From: Clostridioides difficile_A
GTDB lineage: Bacteria; Bacillota; Clostridia; Peptostreptococcales; Peptostreptococcaceae
Length of the DNA stretch: 64,000 bases
Direction of reading: 5' to 3'
NCBI GenBank assembly: GCA_945909635.1
Contig: OX246690.1
Coordinates: 1,488,001 to 1,552,000, forward strand
Under the pieces are notes generated by a model. That model did no database searches. It was not told where the DNA came from and saw only the letters and a program-made list of their open reading frames with translations. Shown piece by piece: positions 8,929 through 18,200 of this stretch. Position 1 is the first letter of the stretch. The number at the start of each line of letters is the position of its first letter. The position numbers were made by a program, and so were the translations under genes.

Positions 8929-9753
8929 TTATTTTTTATTACTTAGATAATCAAGAGTTTTAAGTTTATAACCTTCTTTTTCCCAATGTGTAAGTACTTC
9001 ATCCAATATTTCAGTATTTGTTGAAGAATTTGGATGTAATAAAACTATTGCCCCAGGATGCGTTCTTGAATAAATTTTGTTTTTAGCAAATTCATGCGTA
9101 GGTTGTTTCTTTTCATACCAATCCACATAAGCAAAACTCCAAAATATAGATTTATATCCTAAATCTTTTGTGTATTTTAAAGATTGCTCACTGAATTTAC
9201 CCATTGGAGGTCTAAAATATTTGGGCATTTCTTTTCCAGTAACATCTTTATATGCCTTTTCTACACTTGTAATTTCTTCTTTGAATTTTTCAAAATCTGT
9301 AATACCTGCCATTGATGGATGACTTTTTGAATGATTACAAACTAAATGACCTTCTTTTTCCATACGTTTTACTAAATCTGGATTGCTTTTTATATAACTT
9401 TCAACTACGAAAAACTGTGCTTTAGCATTATGTTTTTTTAATGTATCTAATAACTTTGGAGTGTTCCCACTTTCATATCCAGCATCAAATGATAGATATA
9501 TAACTTTCTCATTAGGATTTCCTACATAGTAAGAATCATATTTTTTAAAAAAAGTTGCTTCTTTTATAGGAGATGGCTGTTTACCATCCTCTCTAGGGTT
9601 AAAATACCAATCATATTCATGTGTATCGAGTGTTGGGCTAGAAATTTGAGTTTTTGTCTTATCTAATGATTTAAAGTTTACACTAGCGATTCCCAAAAGT
9701 ATTAGAGCAAATGTTCCTATCAGAATGTATTTTTTTAGGCTATCTTTTTTCAC
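8929..9753 (-). CDS. pdaA: Polysaccharide deacetylase PdaA, spore cortex muramic-delta-lactam synthesis
   Basis: A 274-residue exported NodB-domain deacetylase. It begins at GTG 9753 with an AAGAGGTGA site, followed by an N-terminal membrane anchor (residues ~8-26). The catalytic domain spans ~80-270: YLSFDAGYE carries the metal Asp (the usual TFDDG is changed to SFDAG, as in PdaA proteins), HSKSHPSM holds the two metal His, then FRPPMGKFS and LLHPNSS. PdaA removes the acetyl group from muramic residues so that the cortex lactam can form; the C. difficile protein is reported to affect sporulation, heat resistance and germination. A candidate sigma-G promoter upstream agrees with forespore expression. 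It is convergent with the GNAT gene. Confidence 0.88.
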   Translation of the reverse strand: MKKDSLKKYILIGTFALILLGIASVNFKSLDKTKTQISSPTLDTHEYDWYFNPREDGKQPSPIKEATFFKKYDSYYVGNPNEKVIYLSFDAGYESGNTPKLLDTLKKHNAKAQFFVVESYIKSNPDLVKRMEKEGHLVCNHSKSHPSMAGITDFEKFKEEITSVEKAYKDVTGKEMPKYFRPPMGKFSEQSLKYTKDLGYKSIFWSFAYVDWYEKKQPTHEFAKNKIYSRTHPGAIVLLHPNSSTNTEILDEVLTHWEKEGYKLKTLDYLSNKK

Positions 9754-9797
9754 AATTTCACCTCTTATTTAAAATTTCAAGTGCATTTCTTACAATA

Positions 9798-9828
9798 TAG
9801 TTTGAATATTTATAGTTAAAAATATTCA
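9798..9828 (-). promoter_or_regulatory. Candidate sigma-G promoter of pdaA
   Basis: Read on the minus strand, TGAATA (9828-9823) and CAAACTA (9804-9798) are separated by 18 bases. The sigma-G consensus is TGAATA with CATACTA, so 12 of 13 positions match. The start codon lies 45 bases downstream of the -10 box. Confidence 0.6.
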
Positions 9829-9975
9829 TATATACAGATAATAAATTAAAGAAATTTGTTGTAAGATATATAAAATTAATATTAATTATATTAAATAAAG
9901 TACATATAAATGATAAAATATAAAGAGCAATTATTGTAAATAAGTTAGACTTGTTTAACTTGAAGGGATATAAAA

Positions 9976-12900
9976 ATGGATAATATAATAAGTATGTTGA
10001 ATAATGTTGTTTTTTTAGATATAGAAATTAGTGGATTAGATTATTTAAATTCAGAAATTTTAGAAGTTGGAGCTGTTAAGGTTAAAGATTGGAAGATAGA
10101 TACATATCAATCATTAATAAAAAATAAATACGATGTACCTATAGAAGTATTTTCACTATGTAGTAATTTAAATAAAAGTGATTTAGAAATAGCTCATGAT
10201 ATAGAAAAAGTAGAAGATGAACTTATAAATTTTGTAGAAGATAGTTTGATTATATGTCATGATTTAAGTTTGAAAAAAAAGTTTTTTGAGTATCATATGC
10301 CAAAGTTAAAAAATAAGTTTATTGATTTAATTGAATTAGCAGTTATTTTAGAACCATATCATAAAGAATATAGTCTAGAGTATTTAAAAAATAATTTGAC
10401 TGCTTGCGATTCTAAAATAAAAAATAGAGCTCTATCAGATGTATTTGATATCATAAATATTTTAAATTGTCTCCTAGTAAGATTTAATAATTATGAGAAA
10501 AGTACTTTAGAGCCATTGAGTTTTAAAATAAATTCTTATCTTAAGAAGTTTAATCTTTCAACCTGGGAATGGAGTAAATTTTTAGAGGATGCAAACTATG
10601 ATTTATCAAATAATATAAATATTAAAAAAGAATATAAGAAGCCTAACTCAAAAGAAGAGAAGAAAAAAGAAAGAGAAACATTAAAAATTTTAAATGAAGA
10701 GAAAAATAATTATGAAGAACTATTGAGATACAAGACCATATGGGAGAATAAAGAAGGATTTACATATGAGTATAGAACAGGTCAGTATGAGCTAACTAAA
10801 ATGATAAGAGAGTTGTTTAGAAATAGTGAAGATGATGAAAAAATTGCATGTATAGAAGCACCAACTGGTATAGGTAAAAGTGTAGGGTATTTATTGCCAG
10901 CGATATTAGAATCTAGAATTAATAAGAAAAGGTTGTTAATTTCTACTGATACAAAGGAATTGCAGATACAATTAATAAATAAAGACATTCCAAACGTGTT
11001 AGACTCTTTAGGGTTAAATGGAAAAGTAAGTTATGGGTATATAAAAGGAAAAAATAACTATATTTGCATAGACAGATTGGAAGCATATATAGCAGACTAC
11101 GAATCTCAAGAGCCTACTAAGGGAGAAATATTGTCTTTGATATTTTTAGAGAGATTAGTTGAAGGTGGTAAACATGGAGATATAGAAGAAATAAATTATT
11201 GGGTGTTGGATAATTTTAAGGAAATAAATGTACACTTGAGAAATATAAGTTGTGACCCAAATATGTGTAGACCTAAAAAGTGTAAAAAAGATTGCCTATA
11301 TAAGAAAAGAACAGAAGAATTGAAAGAAGAACATATAACAGTAGTAAACCATTCTTTATTAGCTAAATGGCCATATAAAGATGAAAAACCTCTAGAAAAT
11401 ATAATAGTAGATGAAGCACATAATTTGACTGAAAAAGGATATGATTTCTTTTCAAGCATTATAAATTCAAAATCTTTAAGATATTTATTGCAAGAAATTT
11501 ATCCATATGAATTCATTCAAGATAGTAGTTTCATATATAAAAAATATAGTAAAAATATGAGAAAAATAAAGGCTTTTGATAAATTTTATCATGTATTAAA
11601 AATTGAAAGAAAAGATAAACAAAAAATTGCTAGAAGTATAAATCTTATTCTTGAAGAGATAGATTCAATATTAGACTTTGGTAGTTGTAATGAATATAAT
11701 AGTGTAAGTAATTATAATTTAAGATGGGAATTAAATCTGCAAATAGATGAAATTGTGGGAAAACTAAAAAAAGATGGTATAGATACTGAAATAAGTTATA
11801 GATTGTATAGTGAAAAGATAAAATCAAGTTGTGAAAAAATAATAAAAAATTTAGTTGCAATAATAATAACAATTTATAGAAATATTGATGATGATAGTAT
11901 AGATAAAGAAACCGACATATATAAATTTGGGAAAGCGAAGGCGAGAGACTTAGAGGATATAAAGATTATATTTGAAATATTTTTAGAGTATGATGAAAAG
12001 GATGATTATGCAAGGATAGTTGAAATTGAGAAGAATTATAATGATTTTGAATTTAGAGTAGTTCCATTAAAAATAGCAGATTTATTTGAAGAAAATATCT
12101 TATCTCAGTTAGAAAAAGGAATATTTTTATCTGCAACCTTGAGTTTATCTGAAAATATGTCTTATTTTAAAAATACATTAGGAATAGATAGAGTTAAGAA
12201 TGTAGAAAAGATTATAGAACCAATTTTTGATTATAAAAATATGGTATCTGTAGTTGCCTTTTCTGATATATGTGAATACAGGAATACTGAATTCCCAAAT
12301 GAAATGAGTAAAATTATATCTAATATATCACAAATTACAGAAGGTCATACATTGGCTCTTTTTAATAGTAAAGATAGACAGGAAAAGACTTATGAAATAT
12401 TGAAAAAATATTTACATGGTTTTAATTTAGAAATTTATGCTGATAAAAAAGGGATTAGACATCTTAATGATTTGAATCGAAAGTGTGTTGTACTTGGCTC
12501 AAAAGGATGTTTTGAAGGTGTAGATATTCCAGGAGATGGTCTAGTATGTGTAACTTTAGACAAGCTTCCAAATCTAAATCCAAAAGACCCTTTGTATTTT
12601 ACTATAATGAAGAAGTATAATATAGATTACTACACTATAAATTATCCACAAATGACAATCAAGGTAAAACAAGCTATGGGGAGAATTTTAAGAAGTAAAT
12701 ATGATTATGGATGTTTTGTGATTTTTGATGCAGGAACCAATATAAGTATACTAAAGAGGTTAGAGAAAGATTTGCATGGTTGTAAAATTTCTAAAATGAA
12801 TAGTAATGAATTTTATACCTATATAAAGCATCATTTAAATAAATCTAGAAGTTCAATCCTAAAATCTGTTATATTTGATACTGTAAAAGCGCTAAATGTT

Positions 12901-13095
12901 GATGCTAGAATAGATAAGAATGATGTTGATAAAGATATAATAAGAAAAGATATGAATGAAAATATAAGACAAAGAGCCATAAAAGGGGAAGTGTATTATA
13001 TAGATCTTATAAATAAAGATATGAAAGTAAAGTATTTTGATAGGAACTATCTGATAAATCTAGATATATTTATGAGAGAAGAACATAAAAACTAA
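9976..13095 (+). CDS. dinG: DinG-family helicase with N-terminal DnaQ-like exonuclease domain
   Basis: A 1039-residue fusion. Residues ~8-165 are a DEDD exonuclease domain with DIE at 15-17 and HD near 95, but the last motif reads NRALSD where a His normally leads, so nuclease activity is doubtful. Residues ~265-1000 are an XPD/DinG superfamily 2 helicase: Walker A APTGIGKS near 295, four Cys (CDPNMC, KKC, KDC, about 427-440) that suit a 4Fe-4S cluster, DEAH near 478 and the motif QAMGRILRS near the C-terminus. It should unwind DNA structures during repair. RNase H follows 17 bases later, perhaps co-transcribed, which fits joint removal of RNA:DNA hybrids. Confidence 0.9.
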   Translation: MDNIISMLNNVVFLDIEISGLDYLNSEILEVGAVKVKDWKIDTYQSLIKNKYDVPIEVFSLCSNLNKSDLEIAHDIEKVEDELINFVEDSLIICHDLSLKKKFFEYHMPKLKNKFIDLIELAVILEPYHKEYSLEYLKNNLTACDSKIKNRALSDVFDIINILNCLLVRFNNYEKSTLEPLSFKINSYLKKFNLSTWEWSKFLEDANYDLSNNINIKKEYKKPNSKEEKKKERETLKILNEEKNNYEELLRYKTIWENKEGFTYEYRTGQYELTKMIRELFRNSEDDEKIACIEAPTGIGKSVGYLLPAILESRINKKRLLISTDTKELQIQLINKDIPNVLDSLGLNGKVSYGYIKGKNNYICIDRLEAYIADYESQEPTKGEILSLIFLERLVEGGKHGDIEEINYWVLDNFKEINVHLRNISCDPNMCRPKKCKKDCLYKKRTEELKEEHITVVNHSLLAKWPYKDEKPLENIIVDEAHNLTEKGYDFFSSIINSKSLRYLLQEIYPYEFIQDSSFIYKKYSKNMRKIKAFDKFYHVLKIERKDKQKIARSINLILEEIDSILDFGSCNEYNSVSNYNLRWELNLQIDEIVGKLKKDGIDTEISYRLYSEKIKSSCEKIIKNLVAIIITIYRNIDDDSIDKETDIYKFGKAKARDLEDIKIIFEIFLEYDEKDDYARIVEIEKNYNDFEFRVVPLKIADLFEENILSQLEKGIFLSATLSLSENMSYFKNTLGIDRVKNVEKIIEPIFDYKNMVSVVAFSDICEYRNTEFPNEMSKIISNISQITEGHTLALFNSKDRQEKTYEILKKYLHGFNLEIYADKKGIRHLNDLNRKCVVLGSKGCFEGVDIPGDGLVCVTLDKLPNLNPKDPLYFTIMKKYNIDYYTINYPQMTIKVKQAMGRILRSKYDYGCFVIFDAGTNISILKRLEKDLHGCKISKMNSNEFYTYIKHHLNKSRSSILKSVIFDTVKALNVDARIDKNDVDKDIIRKDMNENIRQRAIKGEVYYIDLINKDMKVKYFDRNYLINLDIFMREEHKN

Positions 13096-13112
13096 AGGTG
13101 GGAGTGATATAT

Positions 13113-13712
13113 TTGGCAAAACAAAAGTTTTATGCTGTAAAAAAGGGTAAAAATATAGGTGTATATAATACATGGGATGAGTGCAAAAAGCAGGTAAACG
13201 GATTTTCAGGAGCTGAATATAAGAGTTTTCCTACTTTACAAGAAGCAAAAGAATATATTTATGGTTCAAAAAAACCTAGCTTTAAAGAAGATGAAGAATT
13301 TATAGAGGCATATGTAGATGGAAGCTATGAACATTCAATAAAGATGTATGGTTCAGGTGTTGTTATTTTAAAAAATAATGAAGTTATAAAAACATATAGT
13401 GAAAAAGGAAAAGATGAAACTCTTGTAGGAATGAGAAATGTAGCTGGAGAAATAGAAGCTTCTAAAATTGCAATGCAATACTGTCTTGAGAATAATATTC
13501 AAAATTTGATTTTATATTTTGATTATGAAGGTATAGAAAAGTGGTGTACTGGAGTTTGGAAAACAAATAAAGAAGGGACTATAGCATATAAAAATTTCTA
13601 TAATAGTATCAAAGCTAAACTAAATGTAAAATTTACAAAAGTCAAAGCACATTCTGGAAACCAATATAATGAGGAAGCTGACAAATTAGCTAAAAAAGCT
13701 ATTGGGATATAA
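13113..13712 (+). CDS. Ribonuclease H with N-terminal hybrid-binding domain
   Basis: Start placed at TTG 13113 (MAKQKFYAVKKGK), since the upstream GTG at 13098 lies inside the ribosome site. The 199-residue protein has the N-terminal caulimovirus/RNase HI hybrid-binding domain (residues 1-50, KFYAVKKGKNIGVY and WDECKKQVNGFSGAEYKSF) and a C-terminal RNase H domain (~65-198). The catalytic set is visible: Asp in YVDGSYE, Glu in AGEIEA, Asp in LYFDYEG and Asp in NEEADKLAKKA. It degrades RNA in RNA:DNA hybrids. It directly follows dinG and ends before a bidirectional hairpin. Confidence 0.88.
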   Translation: MAKQKFYAVKKGKNIGVYNTWDECKKQVNGFSGAEYKSFPTLQEAKEYIYGSKKPSFKEDEEFIEAYVDGSYEHSIKMYGSGVVILKNNEVIKTYSEKGKDETLVGMRNVAGEIEASKIAMQYCLENNIQNLILYFDYEGIEKWCTGVWKTNKEGTIAYKNFYNSIKAKLNVKFTKVKAHSGNQYNEEADKLAKKAIGI

Positions 13713-13775
13713 TAAAAGATTATTGATATATAATAAGATGTTGTAGGAGTATATTTAAACTCTTAACTCATAATT

Positions 13776-13881
13776 AAAAAGCAGGATTGTATTATTAGAA
13801 AATAAGTATCTAATTTATAAATAACTAATCAGTATTATTAATTAGACAAAGTTTATTTAATATAATACAATCTGCTTTTTT
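13776..13881. terminator. Long stem between RNase H gene and cotE
   Basis: Arms at 13776-13795 and about 13860-13880 pair (AAAAAGCAG-GATTGTATTAT type) with T-rich tails on both strands. The loop is about 60 bases. This should separate the two convergent transcription units. Confidence 0.6.
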
Positions 13882-13915
13882 GTATAACAAAACTATAAAA
13901 TTTCCTTACATTATA

Positions 13916-16006
13916 TTAGAACTGACCATAGATACCTTCAAGTTCATCTTTTAATACATCAGGGTCATTTATACCAATGGACATAGTTCTAGCCAATATA
14001 TTTGCTTGGTCATAAGTTGATGTCCATGAGAATACGCCACCTAGACAATTTCTAAGAACATATTGAGTTTTTAAGAATATAGATAAAGAATCGTCATAGG
14101 ACATTGCAAACTCTCCATCCTTAACTAAATATGGAACTTGAGCAACATTGTCAAATCTATATTCATACCCATTTTTATTTATATAATCTCTTCTAAGTTC
14201 ATCGTAAGTTCTTGTTATAGTAGCACCTAATCTTCCATAAAATGGAATACCAAGAAGTATTTTTTCAGAAGGCATTCCAGCATTTTCGAGATTTCTTACC
14301 ATTATATCAACGCTATATCCTGGTAAAGATAAATCCGATTCAAAAAGATTTGCTTGATGTTTTCTACCATTTGGACCTGTTTCACCTGCTGTAAAATCAT
14401 AACTCATAAGATTAAAATAATCTATTATTGGAGCTATTTTATCTATTTCAGCACTTGAATTTATATACCCTCTATCTCCTGTTCCAGCCACACTAAGCCA
14501 TTTTTCATCTCCTATAACATCTCTTATGGCTGTTAATAAAAGTGTAAAGTTTTCTCTATCCTCAGGTCTTGATACTATTCCAGATGCACTACTTCCAGGA
14601 TATTCCCAGTCTATATCAACTCCATCTAAAGCATATTCATTTATCATCTGATTAACCTGTCTTGCAAAATTGTATCTGGATGTAGGAGTTAATGCTGCAT
14701 CAGAGAAGCCTTCAGCTCCCCAACCTCCAATAGCTACAATTACTTTTAAACTAGGCTTTTCAGCTTTAAGAGCAAGTAATTGATTTAAAAATCTAGGATA
14801 AGGGATAAATAAATTACCAGACTGGTCTATCTCTGCAAAAGCAAAGATAACTGCATCTAATAGTTGAGCATCTACATTAGTTGGATTACCAAGAACATAT
14901 TCTACCACAATTGGATTTATATCTGGACAATTTGCATTTTCAACTATTGGATTGTATGGGTCTGTTATTTGTGGTCTAACTAATTTTTTTGAATCCTTCA
15001 AAGTCTTCATAGCTATTTTCTTAGTATTTTTTTCACTAGTATAATCATAGTTTTTATAATTTTCTTTATAGAAATCCTCATAACTACTATCTTCTTTATC
15101 GTAGTTATAATTCATTACATCACAAGATTTATCTTTAAGCTTATTTTGTTTAGAGTTACAAGTTTTATTGGTATTTTTAGTGTGCTTTTGTTCACAGTTA
15201 AAATCTTTTTTAGTATCATTACTGTGTTCTTCCTTACAATCGTGAGTTTTGTGCATGTAGTCAGTATTTTTGTCTTCACAATCACCTTTATTTTCAATGT
15301 TTTTAGTATGTTCTGTATTCCAGCTACAAGTATTATCAATTTTCTTGTTTAATTCTTCGTCATTATAATTATCTGGTACAAAACATAAGTACCAGTCCAT
15401 GCAGGAATATTTCTTATTACAGCTGTTAACCCTGTTTTTTAATTCTTTATAGTTTTTAGGATATGGTAAAATCACTGGCATACCAGGGAACCAGTTTGCA
15501 GGTGTAACTATGTTGTCTCTGTCGCTAGTTTGAAGAGCATCTACTATTCTAAGTATTTCTGGAATATTTCTTCCTGTAGTAAGTGGATAATAAAGAATCG
15601 TTCTCAAAATTTGATTATTATCTATAATAAATACAGAACGAACAGTTGATGTATCACTCATTGGTTTTGATATCATACCATATAACTTTGCAATTCTCAT
15701 ATCTCTATCTTCTATAATAGGAAATGGAATTTCTACACCTGTAAGCAAAGAAATATTGTACATCCAAGCTAGATGTGAACTGTTACTATCGACGCTTAGA
15801 CCAATTAACTCTGTATTTCTTTTTTTGAACTCGTCATAATATTTAGCAAAGCACAAAAATTCTGTAGTACAAACTGGTGTAAAATCACCAGGATGTGAAA
15901 ATAAAACAATCCAATTACCTTTATAATCAGAGAGTCTAATAGGGCCGTTTGTTGTATTGGCTTTAAAATCAGGAGCCTTTGATCCTAAACTTGGCAAATT
16001 TGGCAT
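13916..16006 (-). CDS. cotE: Spore coat protein CotE: peroxiredoxin-chitinase fusion
   Basis: The start is set at ATG 16006, eight bases after GAGGGG; the GTG at 16015 sits too close to that site. The 696-residue protein has an N-terminal peroxiredoxin domain of the 1-Cys/Prx6 type (residues ~1-215; HPGDFTPVCTTEF with peroxidatic Cys46), a low-complexity linker (~220-345) rich in Cys, His, Asn and Lys, and a C-terminal GH18 chitinase domain (~360-690). The GH18 signature DGVDIDWEYPG includes catalytic Glu468. No signal peptide is seen, which suits a coat protein made in the mother cell. CotE is known on the C. difficile spore surface, where the chitinase part helps degrade mucin. No clear sigma-K promoter was recognised upstream. 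Confidence 0.93.
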   Translation of the reverse strand: MPNLPSLGSKAPDFKANTTNGPIRLSDYKGNWIVLFSHPGDFTPVCTTEFLCFAKYYDEFKKRNTELIGLSVDSNSSHLAWMYNISLLTGVEIPFPIIEDRDMRIAKLYGMISKPMSDTSTVRSVFIIDNNQILRTILYYPLTTGRNIPEILRIVDALQTSDRDNIVTPANWFPGMPVILPYPKNYKELKNRVNSCNKKYSCMDWYLCFVPDNYNDEELNKKIDNTCSWNTEHTKNIENKGDCEDKNTDYMHKTHDCKEEHSNDTKKDFNCEQKHTKNTNKTCNSKQNKLKDKSCDVMNYNYDKEDSSYEDFYKENYKNYDYTSEKNTKKIAMKTLKDSKKLVRPQITDPYNPIVENANCPDINPIVVEYVLGNPTNVDAQLLDAVIFAFAEIDQSGNLFIPYPRFLNQLLALKAEKPSLKVIVAIGGWGAEGFSDAALTPTSRYNFARQVNQMINEYALDGVDIDWEYPGSSASGIVSRPEDRENFTLLLTAIRDVIGDEKWLSVAGTGDRGYINSSAEIDKIAPIIDYFNLMSYDFTAGETGPNGRKHQANLFESDLSLPGYSVDIMVRNLENAGMPSEKILLGIPFYGRLGATITRTYDELRRDYINKNGYEYRFDNVAQVPYLVKDGEFAMSYDDSLSIFLKTQYVLRNCLGGVFSWTSTYDQANILARTMSIGINDPDVLKDELEGIYGQF

Positions 16007-16160
16007 GTAAATCACCCCTCAATAAATTATCATTTATTTTATTCTATTAATTAATACAGATTAGTGTTACTACTTTATTAAAAATTAACGAATCCTAATG
16101 TCAAAAAAAGATATTTATTAAAAATATTTAATATATTCCTAATATAAATGACAATAGTAA

Positions 16161-16189
16161 TTGCTATTTTTTTACTAATTTGGTATAGT
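16161..16189 (+). promoter_or_regulatory. Sigma-A-like promoter for small membrane protein gene
   Basis: TTGCTA at 16161-16166 and TATAGT at 16184-16189 are 17 bases apart and lie ~50 bases before the start codon. Confidence 0.5.
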
Positions 16190-16238
16190 AATGGATAAGG
16201 GGTAGTGTCAATATTAGTGATTATACGAGGTGATTGGA

Positions 16239-16520
16239 TTGAAAAAAATTCTAAGAATTTTAGTTATCTCCATGATGATATGTTTTGCAATGACTTTTGC
16301 ATTAGTATTAATAAATTCAGTTATGGGAGTACATATAGGATTGGATTATTACTTTTTGATGGGCGGTGTAGTTACAGTTTGTTTAACAACTGGAATTGTT
16401 TTATGCAATGCTAGAAAAATATTTGATAATAAAACTGTACATAAAACAAGAATGAAAAATGTCAGTGCTAATAAAAAACAAAAAAGTCATTCTAGAGATA
16501 TAAAAAGAAAGATATCATAG
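16239..16520 (+). CDS. Small membrane protein, 93 residues
   Basis: Start taken as TTG 16239, placed correctly after GAGGTGAT; the GTG at 16230 is part of that site. The protein has two hydrophobic segments (about residues 5-25 and 33-55) joined by a short loop, and then a basic cytoplasmic tail of ~38 residues rich in Lys, Arg and Asn. No family is recognised. A terminator hairpin at 16571 ends the unit, so it is probably transcribed alone from the promoter at 16161. Confidence 0.75.
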   Translation: MKKILRILVISMMICFAMTFALVLINSVMGVHIGLDYYFLMGGVVTVCLTTGIVLCNARKIFDNKTVHKTRMKNVSANKKQKSHSRDIKRKIS

Positions 16521-16570
16521 TTTATGTAAAGGAAATATTTATGTATAAAATAATGATTGATAGGTAAAAT

Positions 16571-16600
16571 AAAAACACGATTTAACTTGTGTTTTTATTT
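16571..16600 (+). terminator. Hairpin terminator
   Basis: AAAAACAC (16571-16578) pairs with GTGTTTTT (16589-16596), followed by more T residues. It lies 50 bases after the small membrane protein gene. Confidence 0.7.
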
Positions 16601-16685
16601 TTTTTCAGGAATTATGATATAATAACCAATAAGAAATTTAGTTTACCATAGAATATAAATATTGCTAAATGGAGAGGGAACCATA

Positions 16686-18077
16686 ATGAATTTTAGAGAT
16701 TTATTTGAGAAAACTGTAGATTTTATTGATGAAAAAAGAAAGTCTATAGTTGCAGTTTCATTATCAGCATTAGGCGTAATTGTTTTAATGATAGTATTTT
16801 TCTTAAGCAGTAATGAATTTAGTGTAGGGAATGAAGCTAATGAGTTGTTGAAAATCATAGATAAAAGACAATATTCTATAGCTGTTGATTACTATGCGAG
16901 TATAGAAAAAAAGTTTTCTGCTTCAAAAATGGAAAGATTCAATAAGTCTGTTTCTAAAAAAATTAACAAATTATTATTAAATAGTGGTGATAAATACTTA
17001 GATGGAGATATAAGTCAAGAAAGTTTTATTGGATTAATAAATACAGTAAAAGAGCTAAATAAAATAAATATAGATGTGGATGATTTGCTAACTCAGGCGG
17101 ATAGAGTTAAGGAAATGTATAAGGAAGAGAATACTACTTATGATGTTGCCATTAACTACATAAACACTATTTCAATATTAAATGGAGTGGGTAGTAATTT
17201 AGATGTATACAAACAGAATATAGAAACAATTAGGGAATCTAGAGATGTTTATGATTCAGCAGTCAAAGACCAAAAAGTATATAAGTATTATGAAGCTATC
17301 GAAAAGTATAATAAAGTATTAAAAGAAGATGAGAAGTATTATAATATGGCTCAAAATGCGAAAAAGCAATGTATTGAGGAAATGTATGATTATTATATAA
17401 GTAGAGCTGAAGAGGCAAATACTTCTGGAGATTATGAAAGAGCATTACAGTATATAGAATATTTAAAAGAAGATTATTCAGATGATGAAAAAGTGCAAAG
17501 TCTAGAGAAAAAATATAAGAAGAATTTATCATTGTATACTTTAACATCTGATGACATCATAAATGTAATATCCAAAAAAAGTGGCAAAGATAAGTCAAAT
17601 TTATCTATAAATTCACTTCCACAAATGATAAAAAATAATAAATATTATTATGCTGAAGTATATGAGTATGACAAATTAGTAAATGAGGTTTTAGTAAGTG
17701 CAAAAACTAAAGATTTATATTCATATAAAGATGGTAAGAAAGATTACAAAGTAGACTATGGAGATGGATACTTTAGGATATTAGAGGATGGAAGTTATCA
17801 ATTTGGTATTACTAAAGATAAAGCTAAATTTGTATTAACTAATACTCTTGATGAAAAAGATAACAAATATAAAAAGGTTGAGATATTAGATATAGAGAAA
17901 GCTGAGAGGTATGTAAAGAGTAAAAAAACATTAGAAGAGTTATTTGGGAAGTATAAAAATATTTATTATTACGCTATAGTAAACAAAGGATTATTTAAAG
18001 GTAAAGAGGTTTATGCTATTAATATTTACAATGAAAAAATATATGCCATATCAGAAAAAGGACTAAATGAATATTAA
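16686..18077 (+). CDS. Membrane-anchored TPR-like protein
   Basis: Start ATG 16686 lies eight bases after GGAGAGG; the resulting 463-residue protein is MNFRDLFEKTVDF onward. A single membrane helix occupies ~20-40 (SIVAVSLSALGVIVLMIVFF) with a positively charged cytoplasmic side, so most of the protein should be outside. Residues ~50-290 are helical and resemble tetratricopeptide units (for example YYEAIEKYNKVLKEDEKY and YERALQYIEYLKEDY). The last ~170 residues look like two beta-rich PepSY-like units (YYAEVYEYDKLVNEVLV; KEVYAINIYNEKIYAIS). Function is not recognised; a scaffolding role at the envelope is conceivable. Confidence 0.8.
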   Translation: MNFRDLFEKTVDFIDEKRKSIVAVSLSALGVIVLMIVFFLSSNEFSVGNEANELLKIIDKRQYSIAVDYYASIEKKFSASKMERFNKSVSKKINKLLLNSGDKYLDGDISQESFIGLINTVKELNKINIDVDDLLTQADRVKEMYKEENTTYDVAINYINTISILNGVGSNLDVYKQNIETIRESRDVYDSAVKDQKVYKYYEAIEKYNKVLKEDEKYYNMAQNAKKQCIEEMYDYYISRAEEANTSGDYERALQYIEYLKEDYSDDEKVQSLEKKYKKNLSLYTLTSDDIINVISKKSGKDKSNLSINSLPQMIKNNKYYYAEVYEYDKLVNEVLVSAKTKDLYSYKDGKKDYKVDYGDGYFRILEDGSYQFGITKDKAKFVLTNTLDEKDNKYKKVEILDIEKAERYVKSKKTLEELFGKYKNIYYYAIVNKGLFKGKEVYAINIYNEKIYAISEKGLNEY

Positions 18078-18200
18078 TTAATTATATTGATAATGTTAAA
18101 TTATTATATAATTAAAAAGTTTTTGGGTTTTTAAGGCAGATTATGTAGTAATATAATAGTAGGTGTATATAAATAATTTTATTGTAAGGAGAAGTATGGG

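Noticed and set aside
15115..15352. Two frames over the CotE linker (both strands)
   Set aside because: The low-complexity linker gives open alternative frames; neither has a ribosome site or a recognisable product.
16016..16150. Search for a sigma-K promoter upstream of cotE
   Set aside because: Late mother-cell expression is expected, but no CATA-N3-TA box with a proper -35 was found, so none is claimed.
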